From assembly GCF_030269515.1 (NCBI RefSeq), contig NZ_BSTM01000003.1, positions 100,102-164,101 of the forward strand: DNA of 64,000 bases, written 5' to 3'. The notes under the pieces are model-generated. The model was not told where the DNA came from. It saw only the letters and a program-made list of their open reading frames with translations, and ran no database searches. Positions 41,453 to 50,032 of the stretch are shown one piece after another. Position numbers and translations under genes: made by a program. This DNA is from Actinomadura sp. NBRC 104412. GTDB taxonomy: Bacteria; Actinomycetota; Actinomycetes; Streptosporangiales; Streptosporangiaceae. The stretch's first letter is position 1, and each line of letters begins with the position of its first letter.

Positions 41453-42328
41453 GTGCTGTCTCTCGTCCTGCCCAAGGGGTCCCTGGAGAAGGCGACCATG
41501 CAGTTGTTCGACGCCGCCGACCTCACCGTGCGGCGCGCGTCCGACCGCGACTACCGCGCCCAGATCGACGACCCGCGGATCGACCGGGTCCGGGTGCTGC
41601 GCCCCCAGGAGATCCCCACCTATCTCGAACAGGGACTGTTCGACCTCGGCATCACCGGCCGCGACTGGATCACCGAGACCGAGGCCGACGTGGTGAGCCT
41701 CGGCGAGCTGGAGTACTCCAAGGCCACCAGCAACCCGGTCCGCGTGATCATGGCGGTGCCCGACGACGCGCCCTGGCAGAAGGTGACCGACCTGCCGGAG
41801 GGCGTCCGGATCTCCACCGAGTTCCCCGCCATGACCCGGCGGTACCTGGACCGGCACGGCGTCAAGGCCACGGTCGTCCCGTCCTACGGCGCGACCGAGG
41901 CCAAGGTCCCCGACATCGTGGACGCGATCGTCGACCTGACCGAGACCGGCTCCTCCCTGCGCAAGAACGGGCTGCGGATCCTCGACACCCTCCTGACCAG
42001 CTACACCGAGCTGGTCGCCAACCGGGAGTCCTACGAGGACGCCGAGAAGCGCGCCGCGATGGAGGACGTCGCGCTGCTCCTCCAGGGCGCGATCAAGGCA
42101 CGCGGCAACGTCCTGCTGAAGCTGAACGTCGACGCCGCCGACCTGAAGGCCGTCCTGGACATCATGCCGGCCATGTCGTCCCCGACCGTCACCTCGCTGG
42201 CGGGCGGCGAGCAGCACGCGGTGGAGAGCGTGGTCGCCAAGCGCGGGGTCAACACGCTCATCCCGGCGTTGAAGGCGGCGGGCGCGCGGGACATCCTGGA
42301 GATCCCCATCTCCAAGATCGTTGATTGA
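41453..42328 (+). CDS. hisG: ATP phosphoribosyltransferase, long form
   Basis: 291 residues, so the long HisG with its own C-terminal ACT-like regulatory domain, which binds histidine. It joins ATP and PRPP in the first step of histidine synthesis. Core motifs are LVLPKGSLEKATMQLFDAAD, LFDLGITGRDW and DAIVDLTETGSSLRKNGLRI. GTG 41453 follows GAAAGG. The usual partner hisE is not between ribH and hisG here. It overlaps the next gene by 8 bp. Confidence 0.96.
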   Translation: MLSLVLPKGSLEKATMQLFDAADLTVRRASDRDYRAQIDDPRIDRVRVLRPQEIPTYLEQGLFDLGITGRDWITETEADVVSLGELEYSKATSNPVRVIMAVPDDAPWQKVTDLPEGVRISTEFPAMTRRYLDRHGVKATVVPSYGATEAKVPDIVDAIVDLTETGSSLRKNGLRILDTLLTSYTELVANRESYEDAEKRAAMEDVALLLQGAIKARGNVLLKLNVDAADLKAVLDIMPAMSSPTVTSLAGGEQHAVESVVAKRGVNTLIPALKAAGARDILEIPISKIVD

Positions 42329-42788
42329 GGTCTCCCGGCCCTTGACGGAACTCCCCGCGCTGCCGGTGGTCTGGCGCCCCCGCACCACCCGCGTCGTCGC
42401 GTACACGACGGCGGGCGTGATCGTGCTCGGCATGATCCTGCTCGCCGTCGTGGTGGCCCCCCGGTTCACCCTGGTCGACCGCGTCCTGATGGTCGTGTTC
42501 GGCCTGGCGCTGGCCTGGGTCCTGCACATGCTCGCGCGCTGCCGTGTGGTCGCCGACCGCGGCGGGGTCACCGTGGTCAACGCCTTCCGCAGCCGCCGCC
42601 TGGCATGGGCCGAGATCATCGATGTCACCATGACGACCGGTGAGCCCTGGCCCACCCTGGACCTGTCCGACGGCACGTCCATCGGCGCCATGGGCATCAA
42701 CGGCGCCGAACGCGCCCGCGCCGCCCGGCAACTGGACGAGCTCCAGGCCCTCGTCCATCGGCACGGCGAAGCCCCGGACCCGTCCTAG
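42321..42788 (+). CDS. PH-domain-containing membrane protein
   Basis: 155 residues. Two membrane helices (about 25-45 and 50-70) are followed by a small bacterial PH-like domain (CRVVADRGGVTVVNAFRSRR, LAWAEIIDVTM). This architecture commonly follows hisG in actinomycetes and has no known function. Start codon TTG 42321 overlaps hisG. The 3' end touches the convergent CoA-transferase gene. Confidence 0.8.
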   Translation: MIEVSRPLTELPALPVVWRPRTTRVVAYTTAGVIVLGMILLAVVVAPRFTLVDRVLMVVFGLALAWVLHMLARCRVVADRGGVTVVNAFRSRRLAWAEIIDVTMTTGEPWPTLDLSDGTSIGAMGINGAERARAARQLDELQALVHRHGEAPDPS

Positions 42789-44110
42789 GGCCAGCGGGGT
42801 TCGTCCGATCCCCAGATCGACGCCGGTCGCCTCCACGTGCGCGGGCCGCCCTCGAACCGGACCGCGGGCAGGGCGTAGCGGACGCCGCCGACCTCGTCCA
42901 GGTACGGGGCCGGGTCGAAGTCCGTGGCGGTCCCGTCCCCCGGGTGGGCGAGCAGCCAGGCGGCCGTCCGCGCCAGGGACAGCTCGATCCGGCACCCGCC
43001 CCCTTCGGTGAGCGCCCGCATCACCGCCGCCGCCAGGAGGTAGCCGGTCCCGTGATCGAGCGCCTGGACGGGCAGCACCCCCGGCCGCCCCTCGACGAAG
43101 GCGATCCCCGAGGCCGCCTGCACCAGGCTGTCGAACCCTCTCCGCCGCGCCCATGGCCCTTCCCCGCCCCAGGCCGACAGGGAGGCGACGACGAGACCGG
43201 GATACTCGTCGACCAGAGCCTCGGGCGCCAGCCCGTACCGGTCCAGCGCGCCGGGCCTGTAGCCGAGGACGACCACGTCCGTGTCCCGCAGCAGCTCCCG
43301 CAGCCGCGAACGGTCGACGGAGTCGTTGAAGTCCAGGAACGTGGACCGCTTCCCGGACCCGGTCACCACGTGGTACACGGGGAACTCGGCGTGCGCGGGC
43401 GAGTCGATCCTGAGCACCTCCGCGCCGAAGTACGCGAGCGTCCGGGTCCCCACGGGGCCCGCGATGACCCGTGTCAGGTCGAGCACGCGCACACCGTCCA
43501 TGGGGAACGCCGCGGGCGCCGCCTCGCGTTGCCGTCCGCCCCGGCCTGTCGGGATGGACGTCACCAAGGGCCGGCCGGCCACGGCCGCCCCTTGGGGGTG
43601 CGCGTCCCACTGCTCGGCCGTCCGGGCCGCGACGGCGACGCCGCCCGCCGCGAAGACGGTCTCCTCGATCTCCTCCGCCCGGGTGTCCCGGATGATGGAC
43701 TCCAGGGCGGGGACCGGATTGTTCAGCGACTCGACGCCGAGCGACTTGAACAGCCGCCTGCGATGGTGCCGGTAGTTGCCGTGCGTCCGCACCCATCCGT
43801 CCGCGGCCTTCCAGAACCGCGACAACGGCCCGAACGAGTTCTGGGGCATCCCGTCGATCCTCAGGTGCCGTTCACCCGCGAACGCCACCGCCACCGCCCG
43901 GCTGTCCAGCAGCACCCGCGGCAACGCGCCGCCACGCGCCCGCTCCAGTTCCGCGGCGGCGACCCCCGCAGCCCCGGCACAGGCCATCGCCATCCCGGTC
44001 ACGTCCAGCCGAGACGGCAGCGTCGCCGCGGGTCCGCTGCGCTCGATCGTCCCGAGCAGGCCGGGCTCACCCCCGAGCGCCCTCCACGCCGCGTCCAGCA
44101 AGATCATCAC
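42785..44110 (-). CDS. CaiB/BaiF (family III) CoA-transferase-like protein, permuted layout
   Basis: 441 residues. The block that normally opens this family, MDGVRVLDLTRVIAGPVGTR plus TLAYFGAEVLRID, appears only at about residue 205. The first 200 residues resemble the usual C-terminal part (RFWKAADGWVRTHGNYRHHR). The family moves CoA between carboxylic acids via a catalytic Asp. The reordered layout resembles double-domain or permuted COG1804 proteins of actinomycetes. Substrate unknown. Start at 44110 (GTG) or 44107 (ATG). It stands alone between convergent and divergent neighbours. Confidence 0.75.
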   Translation of the reverse strand: MMILLDAAWRALGGEPGLLGTIERSGPAATLPSRLDVTGMAMACAGAAGVAAAELERARGGALPRVLLDSRAVAVAFAGERHLRIDGMPQNSFGPLSRFWKAADGWVRTHGNYRHHRRRLFKSLGVESLNNPVPALESIIRDTRAEEIEETVFAAGGVAVAARTAEQWDAHPQGAAVAGRPLVTSIPTGRGGRQREAAPAAFPMDGVRVLDLTRVIAGPVGTRTLAYFGAEVLRIDSPAHAEFPVYHVVTGSGKRSTFLDFNDSVDRSRLRELLRDTDVVVLGYRPGALDRYGLAPEALVDEYPGLVVASLSAWGGEGPWARRRGFDSLVQAASGIAFVEGRPGVLPVQALDHGTGYLLAAAVMRALTEGGGCRIELSLARTAAWLLAHPGDGTATDFDPAPYLDEVGGVRYALPAVRFEGGPRTWRRPASIWGSDEPRWP

Positions 44111-44198
44111 CCCCGTCCACTTCTATCACTGAGCGGTCACCCGTCCGTTCAGGTGCGCTCACTGAGGGCAATGAGCTTAACTAGGAAGGGTGAGTGCG

Positions 44199-44804
44199 AT
44201 GCCAGCGGAAAGTGACGACGCGACTACACGCTCGGTGCCAGAATGGTTGATCCCCCCGCCGGGCGGCTTCACCGCCGACGACTTCTTGAAGATGCGCGGC
44301 CTCCCCCGGCACACGGAGCTGATCGACGGGAGCCTGGTCTTCGTGAGCCCGCAGCGCAAGTGGCATGTCCGCATGATCGACATGCTCAAGCACGAGCTTG
44401 GGCGGCAGGCGCCCAAGACGCTGCGAGCGGATCGGGAGATGGCGGTCAAGCTGGCCCAACGGCAGGTGCCTGAGCCCGATGTCCTTGTCGTGACGGCGGA
44501 GGCGTATGCGCGGAAGGAACCGGCCACCCACTATTTCGCCGCCGACGTCTCGCTGGCGGTCGAGGTCGTCTCGCCCGATTCGATCGATCGCGACCGGGAC
44601 ACCAAGCCGCCCAAGTACGCCGCCGCGGGTATCCGGCACTTCTGGCGCGTGGAGGAGCAGGACGGGGCCCGGGCGGTGGTGCACGTCTACGAACGCGACG
44701 CCGAGACCGGAGGCTACGCGCTGACCGGCATCCATCACGACCGGCTCAAGGTCGCGGTGCCCTTCGACATCGACATCGATCTGACCGCGGTGGACGAGTA
44801 CTGA
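44199..44804 (+). CDS. Uma2-family PD-(D/E)XK nuclease-like protein
   Basis: 201 residues. The Uma2 core is intact: TELIDGSLVFVSP, EPDVLVV (metal Asp), VEVVSPDSIDRDRDTKPPKY (Glu and Lys of the PD-(D/E)XK site) and GIRHFWRVE. These small putative endonucleases are numerous in actinomycetes and cyanobacteria, with no settled role. ATG 44199 has GGAAGG 8 nt upstream. A gene of its own, preceded by a short AT-richer gap. Confidence 0.85.
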   Translation: MPAESDDATTRSVPEWLIPPPGGFTADDFLKMRGLPRHTELIDGSLVFVSPQRKWHVRMIDMLKHELGRQAPKTLRADREMAVKLAQRQVPEPDVLVVTAEAYARKEPATHYFAADVSLAVEVVSPDSIDRDRDTKPPKYAAAGIRHFWRVEEQDGARAVVHVYERDAETGGYALTGIHHDRLKVAVPFDIDIDLTAVDEY

Positions 44805-44891
44805 GCTTCGGGTCGACGATCATCTGCCGGTCGGGTGGCGAACGTCCGGCCGTCAGGAGGGTGTAACCCCGGTTGGCTCATTCTCCTCGGC

Positions 44892-45527
44892 ATGAGCCAA
44901 GGTATGTCACGTCGCAGGTTGCTCGCCTCCTCGGCCGGGGTCGCCGCCGGGGCGGCGGTCGTTTCGGTGTTGCCTCCTTCGGTGCATGCCGCGCTGGCGC
45001 GGCCGGTGCGGTTGCCGTACCAGCCGGAGGCGTCCGCGAAGCTCCACGGGCGCAGGCTACGGATCGACCTGCGCAACTCCGGGGACGCCAGCGTGCGCTT
45101 CGCGCTCTACCCGTACGGGGGCGAGCTGCCCAAGCCCCGCCGTTTCGACGTGGGCCGGAAGACCAAAGTCGACATCGCCCTGCCGCGCGACGCGTACGAC
45201 CTGGTGCTGATCGGCCCGAACGGTTTCCGCCGCGAGTTCGCCGGGGCGGTGGGCGGCACGGCCGAGGTCGAGTCGGAGCCGCACGGCGACGACCTTCGGA
45301 TCTCGTTGAACAACACCGGCAAGGACAGGCTGACGTTCACGTTTCGCGCCCTGGCCTACGGCGCACGGACGCGCGAGGTCACCTTTGCGAAGGGGCAGAG
45401 CCGTACCGTCCATTGGCACACCCGGCAGGGCTGGTACGACGTGGAGGTGACGGTGGCCGAGCAGGCGACCTTCCGGCGCCGCCTGATGGGGCACGTCGAG
45501 AACGGCAAGCCGAGCGTGACCGGCTAG
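44892..45527 (+). pseudogene. Phospholipase C relic: Tat signal plus two C-terminal domains, catalytic domain deleted
   Basis: 211 residues in one open frame. Residues about 5-38 are a Tat signal peptide (SRRRLLASSAGVAAGAA). It is followed almost at once by two beta-sandwich repeats of the bacterial phospholipase C C-terminal type (RLRIDLRNSGDASVRFALY and DDLRISLNNTGKDRLTFTF, ending QGWYDVEVTVAEQATFRRRL). The phosphoesterase domain of about 450 residues that normally lies between is missing, with the junction near residues 40-46. An in-frame deletion is the simplest reading. It may still yield a secreted lipid- or surface-binding protein. GTG 44835 is an alternative start. Confidence 0.8.
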
Positions 45528-46168
45528 GACGTGGCGGTGAGGAGCGTGACGGCGCCGGCGGTGATGAGGGCGGCGGCCCAGACGCGGTCCAGGTTGAACC
45601 AGGCCCGCCGCAGAACGGTCAGCCCGACGACCTCGTAGACCAGGACCGCGATCGTGCCCGCTGTGACGAACATGGCCAGGGTGTGGACGCCGGTGACGAA
45701 GACGCCCGCGGACAGGTCGCTCCCGGCGGAGGCGGCGAAGCGGTGGCCGTCGTGGTGGGCTCCGCCGGCGCCGGACGAGGTCAGGACGGGCAGCAGCATC
45801 AGCCCGGCGCCGTGGACGGACGACATGAGGAACGACCAGCCCGCCAACTGCCACAGGGAGACGCGCATGCCCACCCAGCGGAAGTGCCGCCGCGACAGCA
45901 GCCGGTAGAGGCCGAACCCGACGAGGACGACACCGCCCGCGATCGCCACGATCTGCGTGGCGACCACGGAACGGGTCAACGCGACCAGCACCGCCACGAG
46001 CCCGACCGAGGCCGCGTGGCCCGCGGCGATGGCGGGGAGGGACTGGAGGAGCAGCGCGCGGCTGCGTTCCTGCAATCCTCTCGCGACGGCGAACAGCCAC
46101 CCCATGGCGGGGTTGAGGCCGTGGAAGGCCCCGAGAGCGACGAGGGCGGCGAGCGAGCCGTTGCTCAC
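45524..46168 (-). CDS. Polytopic membrane protein linked to the SBP56 gene
   Basis: 214 residues with about six membrane helices. The first helix ends in GAFHGLNPAMGWLFAVARGL, faintly like the His-containing helix of NicO/UreH metal exporters. A His/Gly stretch (AGGAHHDGHR) sits in a loop. GTG 46168 overlaps the stop of the SBP56-like gene by 4 bp, so the two are translated together. A metal-handling role for its copper-dependent partner is an inference only. Confidence 0.7.
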   Translation of the reverse strand: MSNGSLAALVALGAFHGLNPAMGWLFAVARGLQERSRALLLQSLPAIAAGHAASVGLVAVLVALTRSVVATQIVAIAGGVVLVGFGLYRLLSRRHFRWVGMRVSLWQLAGWSFLMSSVHGAGLMLLPVLTSSGAGGAHHDGHRFAASAGSDLSAGVFVTGVHTLAMFVTAGTIAVLVYEVVGLTVLRRAWFNLDRVWAAALITAGAVTLLTATS

Positions 46169-47607
46169 GGGTAGCAGTACGAGTCGGACGAGGCGTCCCC
46201 GCCCTGCAAACGGGTCTGGTGGGGGCGCAGTCCGCGGAACGCGTCCCCGTGCGGGAAGAACCGTTCGTCGAAGCCGAAGCCGAAGCCGTCGGCGCTGGAG
46301 TCGAGCTTGGCCATCCAGGCGCCGACGCCGTCGGGGTAGAACTGGTCGTCCCACGCCCCGTACAGGGAGTTGGTGACGTAGACGCGGCGGCCGTCGCGGC
46401 TCACCTCGACCATCTGCGGGCCGCCCGCCAGGGGCAGGTCGGGCGCGGCCGGGTGGGGGGTGCGGCCGACGATGCCGCCGATGCGGACCGAGCCCGCCTC
46501 CACGGGCTTGAACGGGTCGCTCACGTCGTAGCGCTTGAGCTCGCCGGTGCCCCAGCACGACACGTACAGCCACTTGTCGTCGACGGACAGGTCGATGTCG
46601 GTGACCAGCGGCGGCACCGCCCCGAACGGCTGGATGACGGGCGGCAGCGCGGCGGCGTCGGCGGGCTCGGCGGGAATGGTGATGACCTTCGTGGCGGCCC
46701 ACGCGCCGCCGTCGCGATGCCAGAGCCAGACGGACGCCGACAGGTCCTCGACGCTGACCACCACGCCCGCGAAGCCGTACTGCCTGGTCGGGTCGTGCGC
46801 GGGGCGCAGCTCCAGCACCATCTGGTGCTCGTCGCCCAGATCGACCTCCTGGACGTGACGGCGCTTGCGCAGGTCCCAGAAGTGCAGCTTGTGGCCGTAC
46901 TTGCGGCCCAGGAGCAGTTCGCCCACGACACCGTTCTCGACCATGGAGGGCGTCCCCCACTCGGAGGTGACCAGGACGTCGTGCGCGATGTGCCACCAGG
47001 CGTCATAGGCCAGGTGCTGCGGGCCCCGGTCCACCTCCCAGCGGCCCAGCACCTCGAAGGAGGTGTGGTCGAGCATCGCGATGCCGCCCGGACCGTCGTG
47101 TCCCACCTCGTCGTCCGGCCCCGGCGCACCGCCGCGTCCGTTCGCGCCGCCCAGGGCCGTCACGTAGAGCCCCTCGGGCCCGCAGTGGACGGTGTGGGGA
47201 CGCGAGTACCCCGCGCGCTCGGCCAGTTCCTCCGGCTCGATCACCTTGACGATCTCCGGCGCGGTGGGCTTGTCCTTGGTGTCGATGACGTAGATCCGGG
47301 ACGAGCGCAGCCCGGGGACGATGAGGTACCGGCGTTCGACGTGCGGGTGCGGCGCGTACGGGCACAGCGCGCTGGAGCAGGCGTTCCAGCCGAAGTGGTG
47401 GAGTTCGTCCCCGGTGTGGGGGAGCTCGGTCCAGCCGACCACGTCGCCGTAGGCGGCCGACCGCGGATCCACGTCGAGGACGGCGATGGCGTCGGGTTTC
47501 TCGGCCGCCCTGTCGAAGGCGGCGACATAGGCGAGCTTTTCCGGCGGTGCTCCCACCGCGTCACGAGGGGAGGCGTAAAAGGACGGGTCGGGCTTCCACA
47601 GGGCCAT
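46165..47607 (-). CDS. SBP56 / methanethiol-oxidase-like protein
   Basis: 480 residues, seven-bladed propeller of the selenium-binding protein 56 family (COG3391/PF05694). The conserved Cys-containing HHFGWNACSSALCPYAPHPH and SRPHTVHCGPEGLYVTALGG are present, as are the metal-site His residues. Characterised members (human SELENBP1, bacterial MtoX) oxidise methanethiol to formaldehyde, H2S and H2O2. ATG 47607 is preceded by GGAGGAG. ATG 47625 would add six residues. It is followed by the membrane protein and preceded by a sulfite-oxidase-type gene, which suggests one-carbon sulfur chemistry. Confidence 0.88.
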   Translation of the reverse strand: MALWKPDPSFYASPRDAVGAPPEKLAYVAAFDRAAEKPDAIAVLDVDPRSAAYGDVVGWTELPHTGDELHHFGWNACSSALCPYAPHPHVERRYLIVPGLRSSRIYVIDTKDKPTAPEIVKVIEPEELAERAGYSRPHTVHCGPEGLYVTALGGANGRGGAPGPDDEVGHDGPGGIAMLDHTSFEVLGRWEVDRGPQHLAYDAWWHIAHDVLVTSEWGTPSMVENGVVGELLLGRKYGHKLHFWDLRKRRHVQEVDLGDEHQMVLELRPAHDPTRQYGFAGVVVSVEDLSASVWLWHRDGGAWAATKVITIPAEPADAAALPPVIQPFGAVPPLVTDIDLSVDDKWLYVSCWGTGELKRYDVSDPFKPVEAGSVRIGGIVGRTPHPAAPDLPLAGGPQMVEVSRDGRRVYVTNSLYGAWDDQFYPDGVGAWMAKLDSSADGFGFGFDERFFPHGDAFRGLRPHQTRLQGGDASSDSYCYP

Positions 47608-47713
47608 GGCTCCTCCTGCTGTCATTGGGCATCGTCACGCCGCGCCCCGGGACGCGGCAAGTGATGGGATGGGCACGCCCTCCGAACCGCGCCGCGAGTG
47701 AGGCCGGAGGTGG

Positions 47714-48985
47714 TCAGGAGATCGTCACGGGATGGCGGACGACGGCGCCGAACAGGTAGCCGAGGGTGTTGTGCGGGACGGTGGCGGGCTGGGTGGCGCC
47801 CGTCTCGTCTGTGGCGCGCGCCATCAGGACATGGCTTCCAGGGGCGTTGGGAGTGCGCCAGGGGTACTGCCAGCGCACCCATGCCCGGGCGTGGCCGGGG
47901 CCGTGCAGCTTGGCCCTGTGCCAGGTGGCGCCGCCGTCCGTGCTGACGGACACCGCGCGGATGCGGCCGTTGCCTGACCAGGAGCGGCCATGCAGCACCT
48001 GCACGCGCCCACCGGGGAGGGTGGCGTCCCAGGGCAGTTCGAAGGCGCTCTTGACGTTCATGCGCGTGAGCGGGGCACTTCCCTCGGGTGGGTAGGCGTC
48101 CCCGAACAAGCGGTAGTAGCGCGTGTTCCACGGGGAGAAGAGCGGCTGGTCCGACACCTGGATGTCGCCCAGCCATTTGATGGACGCGATGCCCACCCAG
48201 GAGGGCACGACCAGGCGGACGGGGTGCCCGTGGTCCGGCGGCAGCGGAGCGCCGTTCATCTCGTACGCGAGAAGGACGTCCTTGAGGGCCTTGGCCACCG
48301 GCAGGGGCCGCCGTACGCGCCCCATGTTCACGCCACCGTCGACGTACTCGGCGTCAAGGCCGCGTGGCAGCACGTCCACGGCGTGGCGGGTGAGCCCGGC
48401 GCGTTCGAGGACCGACGCCAGCCGTACACCGCGCCAGCGGGCCACCCCGATGGCGCCCAGCTTCCACGGGGTGCCGGACACCTGCTGCCCTTGCTGGGAG
48501 GTGAAGAAGCCGCGCCCGTTGCCGGTGCACTCGATGAACGCGGTGATGGTCTCGGAGCGCATGCCCAGCAGGTCCTCATAGGTGAACTCGACCGGGCGCT
48601 CCTCGGTGGGGGAGCCGTGCAGGCCCGTTCCCCACAGCCGCAGCCGCCAGGTGCGCGCGTCGATCAGGGGCGTCGCGATGTGGTTGCGGACGAAGAACCG
48701 GTCCGCCGGGGTGAGGTGGCCCTGGTCGCGCATCGCCTCCCATCGCGTCTCGGCGTTGGTGCCGTGGGTGACGAACAGCTCCGGAGGCAGCGGCTTGACG
48801 ATCGGCCCGGCCGCGGCCGCGGGACGGGCCGGGCCCCCGGCCGCGCCCAGGCCCGCACCCGCGGCGCCCGCCGCGGAGAGGCGGAACAGGGTCCGGCGGG
48901 ACACCGGACCTCGGAGTCGCTCGTGCCACTGGCGGGCGCGTGCGGTCTCGTAGGCGGCCTCGACGGTGAGATCGTCCTCGCTCAT
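47714..48985 (-). CDS. Sulfite-oxidase-family molybdopterin oxidoreductase, Tat-exported
   Basis: 423 residues. A Tat signal lies at about 27-60 (VSRRTLFRLSAAGAAGAGLG). The molybdopterin domain has the Mo-ligating Cys in TAFIECTGNGRGFF, and RLVVPSWVGIASIKWLGDIQ is typical. The C-terminal dimerisation domain follows (VSVSTDGGATWHRAKL). There is no haem domain. The reaction could be sulfite oxidation or reduction of another substrate. It is first in a leftward unit with the SBP56-like and membrane genes. ATG 48985 is used; 49021 would put extra residues before the signal peptide. Confidence 0.9.
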   Translation of the reverse strand: MSEDDLTVEAAYETARARQWHERLRGPVSRRTLFRLSAAGAAGAGLGAAGGPARPAAAAGPIVKPLPPELFVTHGTNAETRWEAMRDQGHLTPADRFFVRNHIATPLIDARTWRLRLWGTGLHGSPTEERPVEFTYEDLLGMRSETITAFIECTGNGRGFFTSQQGQQVSGTPWKLGAIGVARWRGVRLASVLERAGLTRHAVDVLPRGLDAEYVDGGVNMGRVRRPLPVAKALKDVLLAYEMNGAPLPPDHGHPVRLVVPSWVGIASIKWLGDIQVSDQPLFSPWNTRYYRLFGDAYPPEGSAPLTRMNVKSAFELPWDATLPGGRVQVLHGRSWSGNGRIRAVSVSTDGGATWHRAKLHGPGHARAWVRWQYPWRTPNAPGSHVLMARATDETGATQPATVPHNTLGYLFGAVVRHPVTIS

Positions 48986-49105
48986 GGGCCCGATGGTCAC
49001 TCGCCCGCTCGTTAAAGTCAACTTTCCCTACCGAATTTACCTGTATAAATCTCAACGAAAAAAGGCGCCCCGTCCATATTGGTGCCGTCCCCGGATGAGT
49101 AGCCT
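48986..49105. promoter_or_regulatory. AT-rich divergent promoter region
   Basis: This 120-bp region is the most AT-rich stretch of the window. It has TATAAAT at 49044-49050 and an AACGAAAAAAG run at 49054-49064, and TTGACT on the minus strand (49016-49021). It must hold the promoters of both the molybdoenzyme unit and the MoxR unit. I cannot define complete -35/-10 pairs. Confidence 0.45.
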
Positions 49106-50026
49106 GTGGGAGTGGGTGAGATCGCGTCACCGCCCGGTCCGGCACACCCGGCCCTCCCCGCGGACCCGGCGGAACTGGCCGTGCTGCTCGACCGGCACGC
49201 GTACCTGTGCGACGACGGGCTGGCCACCGCCGCCTTCCTGGCGCTGCGGATGGGACGTCCGCTCTTCCTCGAAGGGGAGGCGGGGGTCGGCAAGACCGAG
49301 CTGGCCAAGACCCTGGCGTCGGTGCTCGGCGCCCCGCTGATCAGGCTCCAGTGCTACGAGGGCCTGGACGCCTCCCAGGCGCTCTACGACTGGGACTTCC
49401 CGCGCCAGCTTCTGCACCTGCGCGCGGCCGAGGCCGCCGGCGTCACCGACGTGGCGCGGCTGGAGGGCGAGCTGTACGACCGGCGCTTCCTGATGGCCCG
49501 CCCGCTGCTGCGCGCCCTGGAGACCACGCCCAGCGTGCTGCTGGTGGACGAGATCGACCGGGCCGACGACGAGTTCGAGGCGTTCCTGCTGGAGGTGCTG
49601 AGCGACTTCACCATCTCGGTGCCGGAACTCGGAACGATCCGGGCGGAACGCCCCCCGGTGGTGGTGGTCACCTCCAACCGCACGCGCGAGGTGCACGACG
49701 CGCTCAAGCGGCGCTGCCTGTACCACTGGCTGGAGCACCCGTCCTTCGACCGCGAGGTCGCGATCATCCGCCGCCGGCTGCCGGACGCGGCCGAGCGCCT
49801 GGCCGGTCAGGTCGCCGCGGCGGCGCAACGCCTCCGCGACGCCGACCTGCTCAAACCGCCGGGCGTCGCCGAGAGCCTGGACTGGACCGAGGCGCTGGTG
49901 AGCCTGGGCGTCCGCGAGCTCGACCCGGAGATCGCGGCCGTGACGCTGGGCACCGTCCTGAAGTACCGGGAGGACCAGCAACGCGTCCTCGCCGGCGGCA
50001 TCGACGGGCTGTTGAACGGGGGCTGA
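49106..50026 (+). CDS. MoxR-type AAA+ ATPase (CoxD-like)
   Basis: 306 residues. Walker A LEGEAGVGKTELAK, Walker B LLVDEIDRADDEFEAFLLE, sensor VVVVTSNRTREVHDAL and the arginine finger region RRCLYHWLEHP are present. MoxR ATPases with a VWA partner insert cofactors into enzymes. CoxD acts with CoxE in maturing the Mo-Cu site of CO dehydrogenase, and relatives accompany xanthine-dehydrogenase-type hydroxylases. GTG 49106 or the GTGs just after it are possible starts. The VWA partner follows 6 bp downstream. Confidence 0.9.
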   Translation: MGVGEIASPPGPAHPALPADPAELAVLLDRHAYLCDDGLATAAFLALRMGRPLFLEGEAGVGKTELAKTLASVLGAPLIRLQCYEGLDASQALYDWDFPRQLLHLRAAEAAGVTDVARLEGELYDRRFLMARPLLRALETTPSVLLVDEIDRADDEFEAFLLEVLSDFTISVPELGTIRAERPPVVVVTSNRTREVHDALKRRCLYHWLEHPSFDREVAIIRRRLPDAAERLAGQVAAAAQRLRDADLLKPPGVAESLDWTEALVSLGVRELDPEIAAVTLGTVLKYREDQQRVLAGGIDGLLNGG

Positions 50027-50032
50027 CCGCAC

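Noticed and set aside
46219..47664. 481-codon plus-strand ORF
   Set aside because: It is antisense to the SBP56-like gene, which has conserved motifs and a good ribosome-binding site.
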